In this document: piece after piece, positions 54,764 to 62,194 of the stretch | How the letters are laid out: every line of letters begins with the position of its first letter | Numbering within the stretch: the first letter of the stretch is position 1 | Assembly (NCBI GenBank): GCA_963677625.2 | Contig: CAXXSW010000009.1 | Location: 79,257 to 143,256, forward strand | DNA length: 64,000 nucleotides | Reading direction: 5' to 3' | Source of the DNA: UBA1351 sp963677625 | Lineage (GTDB): Bacteria > Bacillota > Clostridia > Lachnospirales > Vallitaleaceae | The notes under the pieces: model-generated | The model's input: only the letters and a program-made list of their open reading frames with translations | Told to the model about the DNA's origin: nothing | Database searches by the model: none | Made by a program: the position numbers and the translations under genes

Positions 54764-54792
54764 ATTATAACAACATCCGCTGACAAGGTCAA
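54764..54792 (-). promoter_or_regulatory. Promoter of the B12 operon
   Basis: On the minus strand TTGACC (54787-54792) and a perfect TATAAT (54764-54769) are spaced 17 bases, directly upstream of the riboswitch aptamer. Confidence 0.8.
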
Positions 54793-54874
54793 TGCTATTT
54801 TCAATATTGGGTAGAATATTAATAAAAATCACATATAAACCATTGATGAAAGGGATTAGATATATTAGTCAGGT

Positions 54875-55510
54875 TTAAGTTGTAGCCTCCATATAGAGTT
54901 TCATTAAAGCATTCATAATGGCAACTGCAACAGTAGAACCACCTTTTCTGCCTTTTATGATTATTTGTGAGGTATCATGCTTTTCCAACACATCCTTGGC
55001 TTCTCTTGCACCTACAAAACCAACGGGCACACCAACAATAAGTTTTGGATACCGCTGGTGCTCCTCACAAAGTTCAAGTAGTCGAAGCAAGGCCGTCGGA
55101 GCATTGCCAATTAAGTATATATCCACTTCTTCATCGAAAAAGGCTTTCTCTATAGCTACCATAGAACGAGTCACCCCTCGTTCCAGGGCAGCTTTTTTTA
55201 CATCATCATCGTGGACAAAGTTTACAGTCTGAAGACTCAATGAAGATAAGGCCACGCGGTTGACCCCAACAGAAATCATATTTGTATCACAGTAAATCTT
55301 TCCTTGACGACTGATTCCTTCAAAGGCATCCTTGACTACCTCACCTTTAAAGCGAATCAGCTTTTCATAGTCGAAGTCAGCCGTTGTATGAATGACACGT
55401 TTAACTATCGGCAGCAAATCCCTTTGGAAAGCCCCCGGGTTCTCCATCTCAGATTCAATAATGGCCATACTCTTGTTCTCAATTTTTCTTGGTTCTTTGA
55501 TGTAGTCCAT
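54875..55510 (-). CDS. cbiC: Cobalt-precorrin-8 methylmutase CbiC
   Basis: A 211-residue CbiC/CobH, which moves a methyl group from C11 to C12 to give cobyrinate. Motifs VIHTTADFDYEKLIRF near residues 39-54, IYCDTNMISVGVNR near 71-84, APTALLRLLEL near 137 and GVPVGFVGAREAKD near 160 are typical. AAGGAGG precedes the ATG. It lies upstream of the riboswitch and has its own promoter, so it is not under the same switch, although it may partly read through into it. Confidence 0.95.
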   Translation of the reverse strand: MDYIKEPRKIENKSMAIIESEMENPGAFQRDLLPIVKRVIHTTADFDYEKLIRFKGEVVKDAFEGISRQGKIYCDTNMISVGVNRVALSSLSLQTVNFVHDDDVKKAALERGVTRSMVAIEKAFFDEEVDIYLIGNAPTALLRLLELCEEHQRYPKLIVGVPVGFVGAREAKDVLEKHDTSQIIIKGRKGGSTVAVAIMNALMKLYMEATT

Positions 55511-55541
55511 GGTTCCTCCTTCATAACTTCACTTATATGAC

Positions 55542-55570
55542 AGAATATGTGTTTTATACCTTTCTGTCAA
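55542..55570 (-). promoter_or_regulatory. Promoter of cbiC
   Basis: On the minus strand TTGACA (55565-55570) and TATTCT (55542-55547) are 17 bases apart, 32 bases before the cbiC start. The leader is too short for a riboswitch. Confidence 0.65.
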
Positions 55571-55600
55571 GAAGGCCATGAAAAATAAATTATGTCAAAT

Positions 55601-56587
55601 CTATTTTATTTTAACAATCGTTCTTCCACTATGTTTATTATCCTTGATTTTCTTAAAGGTATCTCCAAGTTCATTAAGACCAATAACATGAAGGACTTGA
55701 TCAAGGTTATTTGGCTTAAACTCTTCTGCCAATAATGTCCAGACTTGCAGACGTGTCGTCAAAGGACATTGCACTGAATCTATACCTAAAAGGGATACAC
55801 CTTTGAGGATAAAAGGAAAAACAGAACTTGTAAAACTATCATCGTGAACAAGTCCACAATTGGTAACTACTCCACCGTAGTTCATCATTTTTAGAACAGT
55901 CGCTAATGTATTACCTCCAACAGTATCTACACCAGCCGCAAATCTACCTCTTAACATTGGTCTACCACTTGTATCATCAAGGTCTTTCCTATGAATAATC
56001 TCGCTTGCGCCAAGGTCTTTTATATAATCTGTTTTTTCAGGTTTTCCTGATGCTGCAACCACTTCATATCCAAGCTTAGCTAAAATTGAAACAGCAATAC
56101 TACCAACACCACCTGTTGCACCAGTCACAACGACTGGACCATGAGATGGTTTTATTCCTGAATCAACGATTTTCTTCACAGATAAGCCTGCTGTAAAACC
56201 AGCTGTACCCAAGATCATTGACTCTTTCAATGATAACCCTTCAGGCAAGGCTACCACCCAGTCAGAAGGAACTTGTATATATTCTTGATAACCACCACTG
56301 GTATTCATTCCTAGGTCATAGCCTGTTACCAGTACCTTATCACCAATTTGAAATTTGTCTGAATCACTAGCCGTTACAATTCCACTTGCATCAATACCTG
56401 GAACATGTGGATAATTCCTAGTCACACCCTTATTACCAGATGCTGACAACATGTCTTTATAATTTACAGAAGAATAGTGGACTTCAATCTGGACCATATT
56501 CTCACCTAATGGGGCCAGCTCCTTATCTTTCACTTCACCTGTGAAACCACCGTCGGTTTCACTAACAACATATGCTTTATATTTCAT
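55601..56587 (-). CDS. YhdH/AcuI-type quinone oxidoreductase
   Basis: A 328-residue medium-chain dehydrogenase/reductase of the YhdH/YhfP (AcuI, acrylyl-CoA reductase) group, zinc-independent and NADPH-using. The N-terminal GroES-like part has VHYSSVNYKDMLSASGNKGV and VPGIDASGIV; the nucleotide-binding loop is VTGATGGVGSIAVSILAKLG near residues 153-172. It is divergent from a MarR gene, with a palindromic site directly adjoining its ribosome binding site, so redox or electrophile-responsive repression is likely (inference). Confidence 0.92.
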   Translation of the reverse strand: MKYKAYVVSETDGGFTGEVKDKELAPLGENMVQIEVHYSSVNYKDMLSASGNKGVTRNYPHVPGIDASGIVTASDSDKFQIGDKVLVTGYDLGMNTSGGYQEYIQVPSDWVVALPEGLSLKESMILGTAGFTAGLSVKKIVDSGIKPSHGPVVVTGATGGVGSIAVSILAKLGYEVVAASGKPEKTDYIKDLGASEIIHRKDLDDTSGRPMLRGRFAAGVDTVGGNTLATVLKMMNYGGVVTNCGLVHDDSFTSSVFPFILKGVSLLGIDSVQCPLTTRLQVWTLLAEEFKPNNLDQVLHVIGLNELGDTFKKIKDNKHSGRTIVKIK

Positions 56588-56596
56588 AATACCTCC

Positions 56597-56652
56597 AATT
56601 AGTTTGACATCAAACTTATTATAACATAATTTTGTTTGATGTCAAACTAATT
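56597..56652. promoter_or_regulatory. Paired inverted MarR operators
   Basis: A perfect 19-bp inverted repeat, AATTAGTTTGACATCAAAC at 56597-56615 and its complement at 56634-56652, is separated by 18 bases. Each arm is itself nearly palindromic (AGTTTGA/TCAAACT). It lies between the oxidoreductase and MarR genes and is the expected binding region for that regulator. Confidence 0.85.
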
Positions 56653-56714
56653 TCTTGACTTTTCCTTATTCTGCCTATATGATTAATTTAATTAATATAA
56701 CATTGGAGCTCGAT

Positions 56715-57155
56715 ATGAATGATAAATATATAGTCTATTACTTAAGCAAAGCTAAGAAGATAATTCATCGCTACATTGCAAAACGTTTACTTGAAGAAGG
56801 TATAAGAGATGTTGTTCCCTCACATGGGAATATTTTTACGGCTTTATCCGAAAATGGCGGTGTTTTACCTATGAAAGATATTGCCAGGCTTTCCGGAAAA
56901 GATAAGTCCACCATAACGAGCCACATTAAACATCTGGTCAGTTGCGGCTATATTGAGAAGTCTATTAATGAGCGTGACAAAAGGGTTACCTTCATTAAAC
57001 TTACCAGTAAAGGCGAATCCTTCTTAAAAGTATATGAACAAATATCTAAGGAAATCAATGATATTAGCTATATGGATATGACTGAGGAAGAAAAAAGTTA
57101 TCTACTACTTGGACTTAAAAATCTTTACTTGAATTTTAAAGAGATTGACAATTAG
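56715..57155 (+). CDS. MarR family transcriptional regulator
   Basis: A 146-residue winged-helix regulator. The DNA-recognition helix region is MKDIARLSGKDKSTITSHIK near residues 55-74, and the wing contains INERDKRVTFIKLTSKGE. It starts MNDKYIVYYLSKAKKIIHRY. The ATG at 56715 follows GGAG at eight bases; the longer frame from 56655 would begin in the operator region. It probably represses the divergent oxidoreductase and itself through the repeat at 56597-56652. Confidence 0.9.
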   Translation: MNDKYIVYYLSKAKKIIHRYIAKRLLEEGIRDVVPSHGNIFTALSENGGVLPMKDIARLSGKDKSTITSHIKHLVSCGYIEKSINERDKRVTFIKLTSKGESFLKVYEQISKEINDISYMDMTEEEKSYLLLGLKNLYLNFKEIDN

Positions 57156-57182
57156 TCATCTCTTCCTTCATTTTTACTTGTC

Positions 57183-59579
57183 TTATACTTTACTATCTTT
57201 GATATTAGAGTATAAAGTAACCATAGTCCTTATCTCCAGTTCATGCGTCTCATGAAAACCATTGATTTCAAAAGCTTGTCTAATTGCTGCTTCATCTGTC
57301 GTTTGAGGTAATCTAATATGAACCAACTGATTTTTATAAGATATCTTTATAGGCCTTCCATCATATAAAACCTCTTGAGGTGGCTTTTCACAATAAACAA
57401 CAATCTCAGAATTACACATCTTATTCTCATAAGAGATGGTTGCCATCAACTTATTATCACTAACATGGATTGATGATACTAATTGATTGCTACAAGTAAC
57501 ATGTTTGCTTACATCTCCAAGATAGGCAAATCCTTTTTCAATAGGAGCAATGATTTGATAATAGAACTTGCGTCTTTTTAAAGCATAATGATTTAGATAT
57601 CCTACATCAACCACATCATATTTTTCCTTGAAATAATCATAGATTACATAATTCTTTCCACTGGTACAACCTAACTCTCCTAAACTATAATCCATAAATA
57701 CTTTTCCAGCAAAGGGATGTACATTAAAAAGTAGCAAGTAATACACCCTATACTCTTCTTCCTCTAGTGTTTTGATAGTAGAATGACTATAAACACCTAC
57801 CCCTCTTTTAGATGAAAAGTTGTGAGGCCTGCCCAAATAAGATTGATCTAAAGGTTGTGATGGTAAATCAGGCTTAATTATCTCTCCGTTTTCCTTAATC
57901 ACACGACGAATCAACTCAATGTTTCCCTTGCCTATTGGATCACCTATGCCTATGGGTCCGCAAGACAATCCTAGCCAAATCAACTCAAATCTAGAATACG
58001 ATGCTAGTGGATGAACATGGCTTTTATAACTTTGTCTATTGTCATAAAAAGCGTACTTACCAAGAGCTTGAATAAACTTAGACGAATACATATGCCACCA
58101 CCACCGCTTACTTCCTTCAACAAAAAAACTGTCTGAATCAGAAGTACTACGAATTGAGGTAACAGAAGACATGGTAACACTATTAAGCGTCATATGAGGT
58201 TGGGTCATACACAACTGAAGGGTTAACGAACCTCTTTTATTATCAGTCGCTTCTATATTTTGGCATGTTATATCCAAGGCCTCAAAATAAGCCTTGCTAA
58301 CCTTCAAATTTTGAAAGCCTTTATGGTTATCATTCATATATTGCAGCCAATCATGTACAATGTAGTTCATACGCCACTTTGGATGATTAAAGATTTCATA
58401 AAATAAACTTAAGGCTACTTTCTTGTTCTTAGGTATGGGAAAATCTTCTATGAGAAAATCTTCCTCATGGCCCATAACATAAACAGAGTCTTTGGCAAGC
58501 TGCTTAAAATGACATCCTATTGGAGCATCTATAAAGCTTTGGACATATGATAACTTATCTTCTTCAAAGAGGTCTAAATCTTTATATTTTTGCATAAAGG
58601 GTAAAATGGCATTAAAATTTTTGCTTCTAGAAACAGCCTTTGGAGCCCATTCTCGTATACCAGAAGTATACTCATCTCCCCCTTTTTTATACCACCATGA
58701 ATCTAGCTGATAACTACCATATGTAATGCCAATCTTTTTATGATGTGCTTTTAAGGTCTTTAGAGTTTCTTCATATGACTTATTTTTATAACTCTTATAC
58801 CAATATGCTGACCCTGCATTTGTCCAATAGCTAATATATTTTAGAAGTACATCTTCATCTTTTTTTATAGGTTGAACCTTGTGACGGAGTCTTAACAAGT
58901 GCCCCCAAAGATCAATAGCTTTATTAACCCCCTGTTGATAGACCAAAATAGTCTCATATGTATGTCCTTTAGGTAGCTTATTTACAGATCTTGGAATACC
59001 GCAACGTATACTTTTTGGAAAATGGCTAATTGATACCGTTCCATATAAAAACTGATTCATAGGTGATAGAACGAAGGCCTCAAATGCCGAGCTTGTCACA
59101 ATCAAAGGTATATTCTTACCTTCTCTTAAACTATCAACTGCCCTACCATACCACTGTTCAGGATAATTAAAAGGAGCTTGACGTTTAAAGGATAGACAGG
59201 ATAGATTTTTATCCCATATATCACCTTCAAAACATGGAAAGGATATATATGGATGACCAAAAATATGCTTATTTTTTTTATTATGAATGGTAAATCCATT
59301 GATAAGCTTAAAGACAGCGTGATCTTCATATATCATAATCTGGCCAATAAATGATTTATTCTCATCTACTGGACTAACATAGGTAAGTTCCCACTGTTCA
59401 TATGAACCATAACTATTTACACCGACAAGATTGCTAACACTTTTCAATATAGCTGCTTTCTTTCCAATTCTAGCTAGTAACTTCGTGCCAAGCATAGGTT
59501 TATTAAATAAGTTAATAGTAAAATGACCTTGTTTATTATCGTAAGCCAAATCAAATGGTCCTTTTTTATTATGATGCAT
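57183..59579 (-). CDS. Large GH36 (Sip1/raffinose-synthase)-like protein
   Basis: A 798-residue protein without a clear close family. Remote resemblance to GH36 Sip1/raffinose-synthase-like proteins is visible in order: NAGSAYWYK and GSYQLDSWWYKKGGD near residues 254-302, IVHDWLQYMND near 407-417 (D410 as a possible nucleophile, compare KVDVQ), AYFEALD near 430-436, LQLCMTQPHMTLNSV near 455-469 (compare ACMSHNTDAL), and IRSTSD near 476-481 (compare VRASDD, D481 as possible acid/base). The N-terminal 220 residues are beta-rich, the C-terminus likewise. No signal peptide. The ATG at 59579 has GGAG seven bases upstream and overlaps the previous gene by 11 bases. Confidence 0.55.
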   Translation of the reverse strand: MHHNKKGPFDLAYDNKQGHFTINLFNKPMLGTKLLARIGKKAAILKSVSNLVGVNSYGSYEQWELTYVSPVDENKSFIGQIMIYEDHAVFKLINGFTIHNKKNKHIFGHPYISFPCFEGDIWDKNLSCLSFKRQAPFNYPEQWYGRAVDSLREGKNIPLIVTSSAFEAFVLSPMNQFLYGTVSISHFPKSIRCGIPRSVNKLPKGHTYETILVYQQGVNKAIDLWGHLLRLRHKVQPIKKDEDVLLKYISYWTNAGSAYWYKSYKNKSYEETLKTLKAHHKKIGITYGSYQLDSWWYKKGGDEYTSGIREWAPKAVSRSKNFNAILPFMQKYKDLDLFEEDKLSYVQSFIDAPIGCHFKQLAKDSVYVMGHEEDFLIEDFPIPKNKKVALSLFYEIFNHPKWRMNYIVHDWLQYMNDNHKGFQNLKVSKAYFEALDITCQNIEATDNKRGSLTLQLCMTQPHMTLNSVTMSSVTSIRSTSDSDSFFVEGSKRWWWHMYSSKFIQALGKYAFYDNRQSYKSHVHPLASYSRFELIWLGLSCGPIGIGDPIGKGNIELIRRVIKENGEIIKPDLPSQPLDQSYLGRPHNFSSKRGVGVYSHSTIKTLEEEEYRVYYLLLFNVHPFAGKVFMDYSLGELGCTSGKNYVIYDYFKEKYDVVDVGYLNHYALKRRKFYYQIIAPIEKGFAYLGDVSKHVTCSNQLVSSIHVSDNKLMATISYENKMCNSEIVVYCEKPPQEVLYDGRPIKISYKNQLVHIRLPQTTDEAAIRQAFEINGFHETHELEIRTMVTLYSNIKDSKV

Positions 59580-59970
59580 GTCTATCTCCATAATAGAAAT
59601 CATAGTAATAACCTGAGACGTTCACATGGCCAATAGGCGTATCAAAAAAACCTATAAAACCATAACGATTGGTAAAATTAATAACCATATCCATCTCAAG
59701 GATATCAACCTTGAAAGTAAATATAATCTGATCTTTCTTTGCCTTTATTACTTTAAGTTTGATTGCCTTTTTAAACCACCTTATTTCTCCCTTAATTTTA
59801 GTTCCCTTTCGATTGTACTTAAGGACAAGTCTAGGCCTAAAAAAAAGTAAAAGAGGATGTTTGATGATGTATATACCTTCCCTAAAAGGTCTTTCCCTCT
59901 TTCTGATTTCTATTTCCTTTTTAATTTTTTTTAATGCAGTTTTATGGTTCTCCATACTCAAACTACTCAT
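59569..59970 (-). CDS. Hypothetical 133-residue protein
   Basis: A small protein I do not recognise. It has a basic, charged N-terminus (KKIKKEIEIRKRERPFREG), a short hydrophobic stretch HPLLLFFRPRLVLKY that may contact a membrane surface, and a beta-strand-rich C-terminal half ending VNVSGYYYDFYYGDRHAS. It lies between a GT4 enzyme and the GH36-like protein, 11 bases after the former and overlapping the latter by 11, which suggests a shared function. The start ATG is at 59970; an ATG at 59955 is also possible. Confidence 0.6.
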   Translation of the reverse strand: MSSLSMENHKTALKKIKKEIEIRKRERPFREGIYIIKHPLLLFFRPRLVLKYNRKGTKIKGEIRWFKKAIKLKVIKAKKDQIIFTFKVDILEMDMVINFTNRYGFIGFFDTPIGHVNVSGYYYDFYYGDRHAS

Positions 59971-59981
59971 TTTCCAGAAGA

Positions 59982-61172
59982 CTATGCTATATGATTCTCA
60001 ATCTCTTCTATTTTATTTTTTTCCAATGGTTTCATTATCACTTCATTTTGATTAATCTTACTAATATCTGCAATCGTTCTAAGTAGCCTTCCAAAGATTG
60101 TATCCCATGATCTAGTCTTGGCATAAGTCCTTGCATTTTGAGCAAATCGTTTTCTGTCTAGTTCATTATTAATTAACTGTTCAAGATAATATGTAAAGCT
60201 ATCTACATCCTTTGCATGAGCTAGATATCCTGTCTTTCCATGTTCAATGATATTTAATACACCACCTGCATCAACACCTACGGCACATGTACCTGAAGCC
60301 ATCGATTCAAGTACTACATTACCAAAGGTTTCAAAGGATGATGGGAATGCAAAAATATCTGCTGAGGCATAAATTCTTGATAGTTCCTCACCTTTTTTAT
60401 AGCCTGTAAATACCACATTGTCCGGCATTGTCTTCTTCAGTTCTTCCTTCATCGGACCATCTCCAGTTACAATAAGTGCAATTTGGTCGTGGTACTTATG
60501 ATTAAGCCTAATCATCGCCTCTCTTAATATAGCTAAGTCTTTCTCAGGCGATAAACGCCCAACGTAAAGTAAGGCAATTTTCTTGTCTACATTTAGTTCT
60601 TTTCTAATGGTATTGCTATAATATGCTGGTGAAAAAAGCTCATAGTCTATTCCTCGTCCAAATATACTTGTGCGCTTAACCCCAAACCTGTGTAAAACCT
60701 TTTCAGACTCCTTTGAAGGCGTTACTGTGAGGTCTGCTTCATTATGAAACCAAGACAAATACTTGTCCATAGGCTTCTCAAATACTCCTAAGCCATATGA
60801 TTTAAGAATGGTGCCAAAGTTAGTCGAATAATTGGATACAATAGGTATATCATGCTTTTTCCCATATATTATCCCAGCAAGACCAATAGCAAATTCCGTC
60901 ATAACCAAAATCACATCAGGCTGAAACTGATCCATCTTTCTGCCTAAACGAAGCATATTAGGTAATGCAAAACGACATTCAGGATATAATATAAAGGAAG
61001 TAGAAAAAAAAGACTCTATACTATAGGGAATCCTTTGATCGCTTTTTTGATCTGGTATAATAAAAATATACTCCGCACCAATCTTTTCTAGATAATCACC
61101 CAATCTTCTTAGTGTATTGGTCACCCCATTGACTTGGGGTAGAAAAGTATCCGTAAATATAGCCATTCTCAT
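59982..61172 (-). CDS. GT4 glycosyltransferase (glycolipid/mannosyl type)
   Basis: A 396-residue GT-B retaining glycosyltransferase. The N-terminal domain begins MRMAIFTDTFLPQVNGVTNT with the GTx4-type motif SNYSTNFG near residues 117-124. The C-terminal nucleotide-sugar domain has LYVGRLSPEKDLAILREAM and the EX7E motif near FPSSFETFGNVVLE. This pattern is like diacylglycerol glycosyltransferases and phosphatidylinositol mannosyltransferase-like enzymes, so a role in membrane glycolipid synthesis is plausible. The ATG at 61172 was chosen over GTG at 61181. Its first 77 bases overlap the preceding gene. Confidence 0.82.
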   Translation of the reverse strand: MRMAIFTDTFLPQVNGVTNTLRRLGDYLEKIGAEYIFIIPDQKSDQRIPYSIESFFSTSFILYPECRFALPNMLRLGRKMDQFQPDVILVMTEFAIGLAGIIYGKKHDIPIVSNYSTNFGTILKSYGLGVFEKPMDKYLSWFHNEADLTVTPSKESEKVLHRFGVKRTSIFGRGIDYELFSPAYYSNTIRKELNVDKKIALLYVGRLSPEKDLAILREAMIRLNHKYHDQIALIVTGDGPMKEELKKTMPDNVVFTGYKKGEELSRIYASADIFAFPSSFETFGNVVLESMASGTCAVGVDAGGVLNIIEHGKTGYLAHAKDVDSFTYYLEQLINNELDRKRFAQNARTYAKTRSWDTIFGRLLRTIADISKINQNEVIMKPLEKNKIEEIENHIA

Positions 61173-61872
61173 TATCTTCACACCTTTCCTTATCTTGGTA
61201 TTGGTCGCTTATCTTTAAGACCTTTAATCCTAGAACATCATCTAATAAACTATTAATAGCCGTTAGGGTAAAATCTCTATCCAAGGATAGGGATGGCTTT
61301 TTGGTATGATATGCCTTCAGCATTTTGATGAGGTCACTAGTCTGCTTACTCTCTAGAGCCTTGTTGGGAAAAACCATAGTAACTGTTTCCTCTATACTGG
61401 ATGCCACCAGATCACTAAGTATGCTCTTGTCATCATATGCTTCGAGTCTCATTAAATGATGACTCCTTTTAACGATGTTTATTATAAGATGCATCATTAT
61501 ATTTATATGAAGACTGCATTCATACAGAAAATGCTTAAAAAGACTATATGTCTTGTATGGTGATTTAGCGTGATACTTACAAAAATAATCACTGAGAAAA
61601 TGAATAGCAACTCCAAGGGCAACAGATCTCTCAGCTCTATTTCTACTTTCATCTTTTGCGACACTTACATGGTCTAAAAAAATATGAAAGGTATCTTCAA
61701 AATGATGTTTAAGATAACTCATCTTGGTAATGTCCGGTTTGATACTGCCATAGACAAAGGCAATTGGATTCAGTTTAAAACACCGGTTTTCTAAAACTTC
61801 AAACTTTTGTGTCCCATATCTTAAATGAAAATAGAAATAATTGGCTAGCCCAATATGTGTCGAAATAAACAT
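61096..61872 (-). CDS. Zinc-dependent phospholipase C-like protein
   Basis: A 258-residue protein with zinc-dependent phospholipase C-type (PF00882-like) features. These include the N-terminal STHIGLANYFYFHLRY, FVYGSIKPDITKMSYLKHHF near residues 40-59 and ALGVAIHFLSDYFCKYHAK near 86-104, each with the expected His/Asp metal ligands. Unlike secreted enzymes it has no signal peptide; many clostridial homologues are cytoplasmic and uncharacterised. GGGAGG precedes the ATG at 61872. Its last 25 residues are encoded inside the following glycosyltransferase gene, an unusually long overlap that could reflect a C-terminal frameshift. Confidence 0.75.
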   Translation of the reverse strand: MFISTHIGLANYFYFHLRYGTQKFEVLENRCFKLNPIAFVYGSIKPDITKMSYLKHHFEDTFHIFLDHVSVAKDESRNRAERSVALGVAIHFLSDYFCKYHAKSPYKTYSLFKHFLYECSLHINIMMHLIINIVKRSHHLMRLEAYDDKSILSDLVASSIEETVTMVFPNKALESKQTSDLIKMLKAYHTKKPSLSLDRDFTLTAINSLLDDVLGLKVLKISDQYQDKERCEDNENGYIYGYFSTPSQWGDQYTKKIG

Positions 61873-61983
61873 AGCATTTCCTCCCAATACCAATCTTATC
61901 ATTTGTATGAAGAGCCTTTATTGTGTCTGTGTAAGCCTTTCATAAAGCCATGTTATTTTTTTATTAAGAAGGTAAAATCTTTC

Positions 61984-62046
61984 TTAACTCATCATAAGAT
62001 GTTCCTACTCATAAAATTTAAATAGAGGACTTTCCTATAGAACAAA
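61984..62046. repeat. Modular hairpin repeat, copy D (3' half of unit I)
   Basis: About 60 bases match the second half of unit I: an inner hairpin, CTACTCATAAAATTTAAATA and the end GAGGACTTTCCTATAGAACA. The first half (GAGGC and TCGC stems) is missing. It directly abuts a terminator. With that terminator it explains most of the gap 61873-62194. Confidence 0.75.
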
Positions 62047-62112
62047 AAAACAGTCAACAAATCTTTTTAATTAAGCTTTCTTCCTTAATTTCAAGATTTT
62101 TGTTGACTGTTT
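62044..62112 (-). terminator. Terminator after GH88 gene
   Basis: Arms CAGTCAACAAATCTT and AAGATTTTTGTTGACTG (62051-62065 with 62093-62109; two-base bulge) form a long stem. On the minus strand seven T follow. It ends the GH88 transcript, whose stop is at 62195. Confidence 0.8.
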
Positions 62113-62194
62113 CTCGTATTTCATGTGGCAAGATATAATAGTACTTCTCTTACTATATTAAAATTCAGTGCTTTCTCCGATTCTTGACTCCTTT

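Noticed and set aside
54481..54790. Coding potential between cbiK and cbiC
   Set aside because: Conserved cobalamin aptamer blocks and a terminator explain the stretch.
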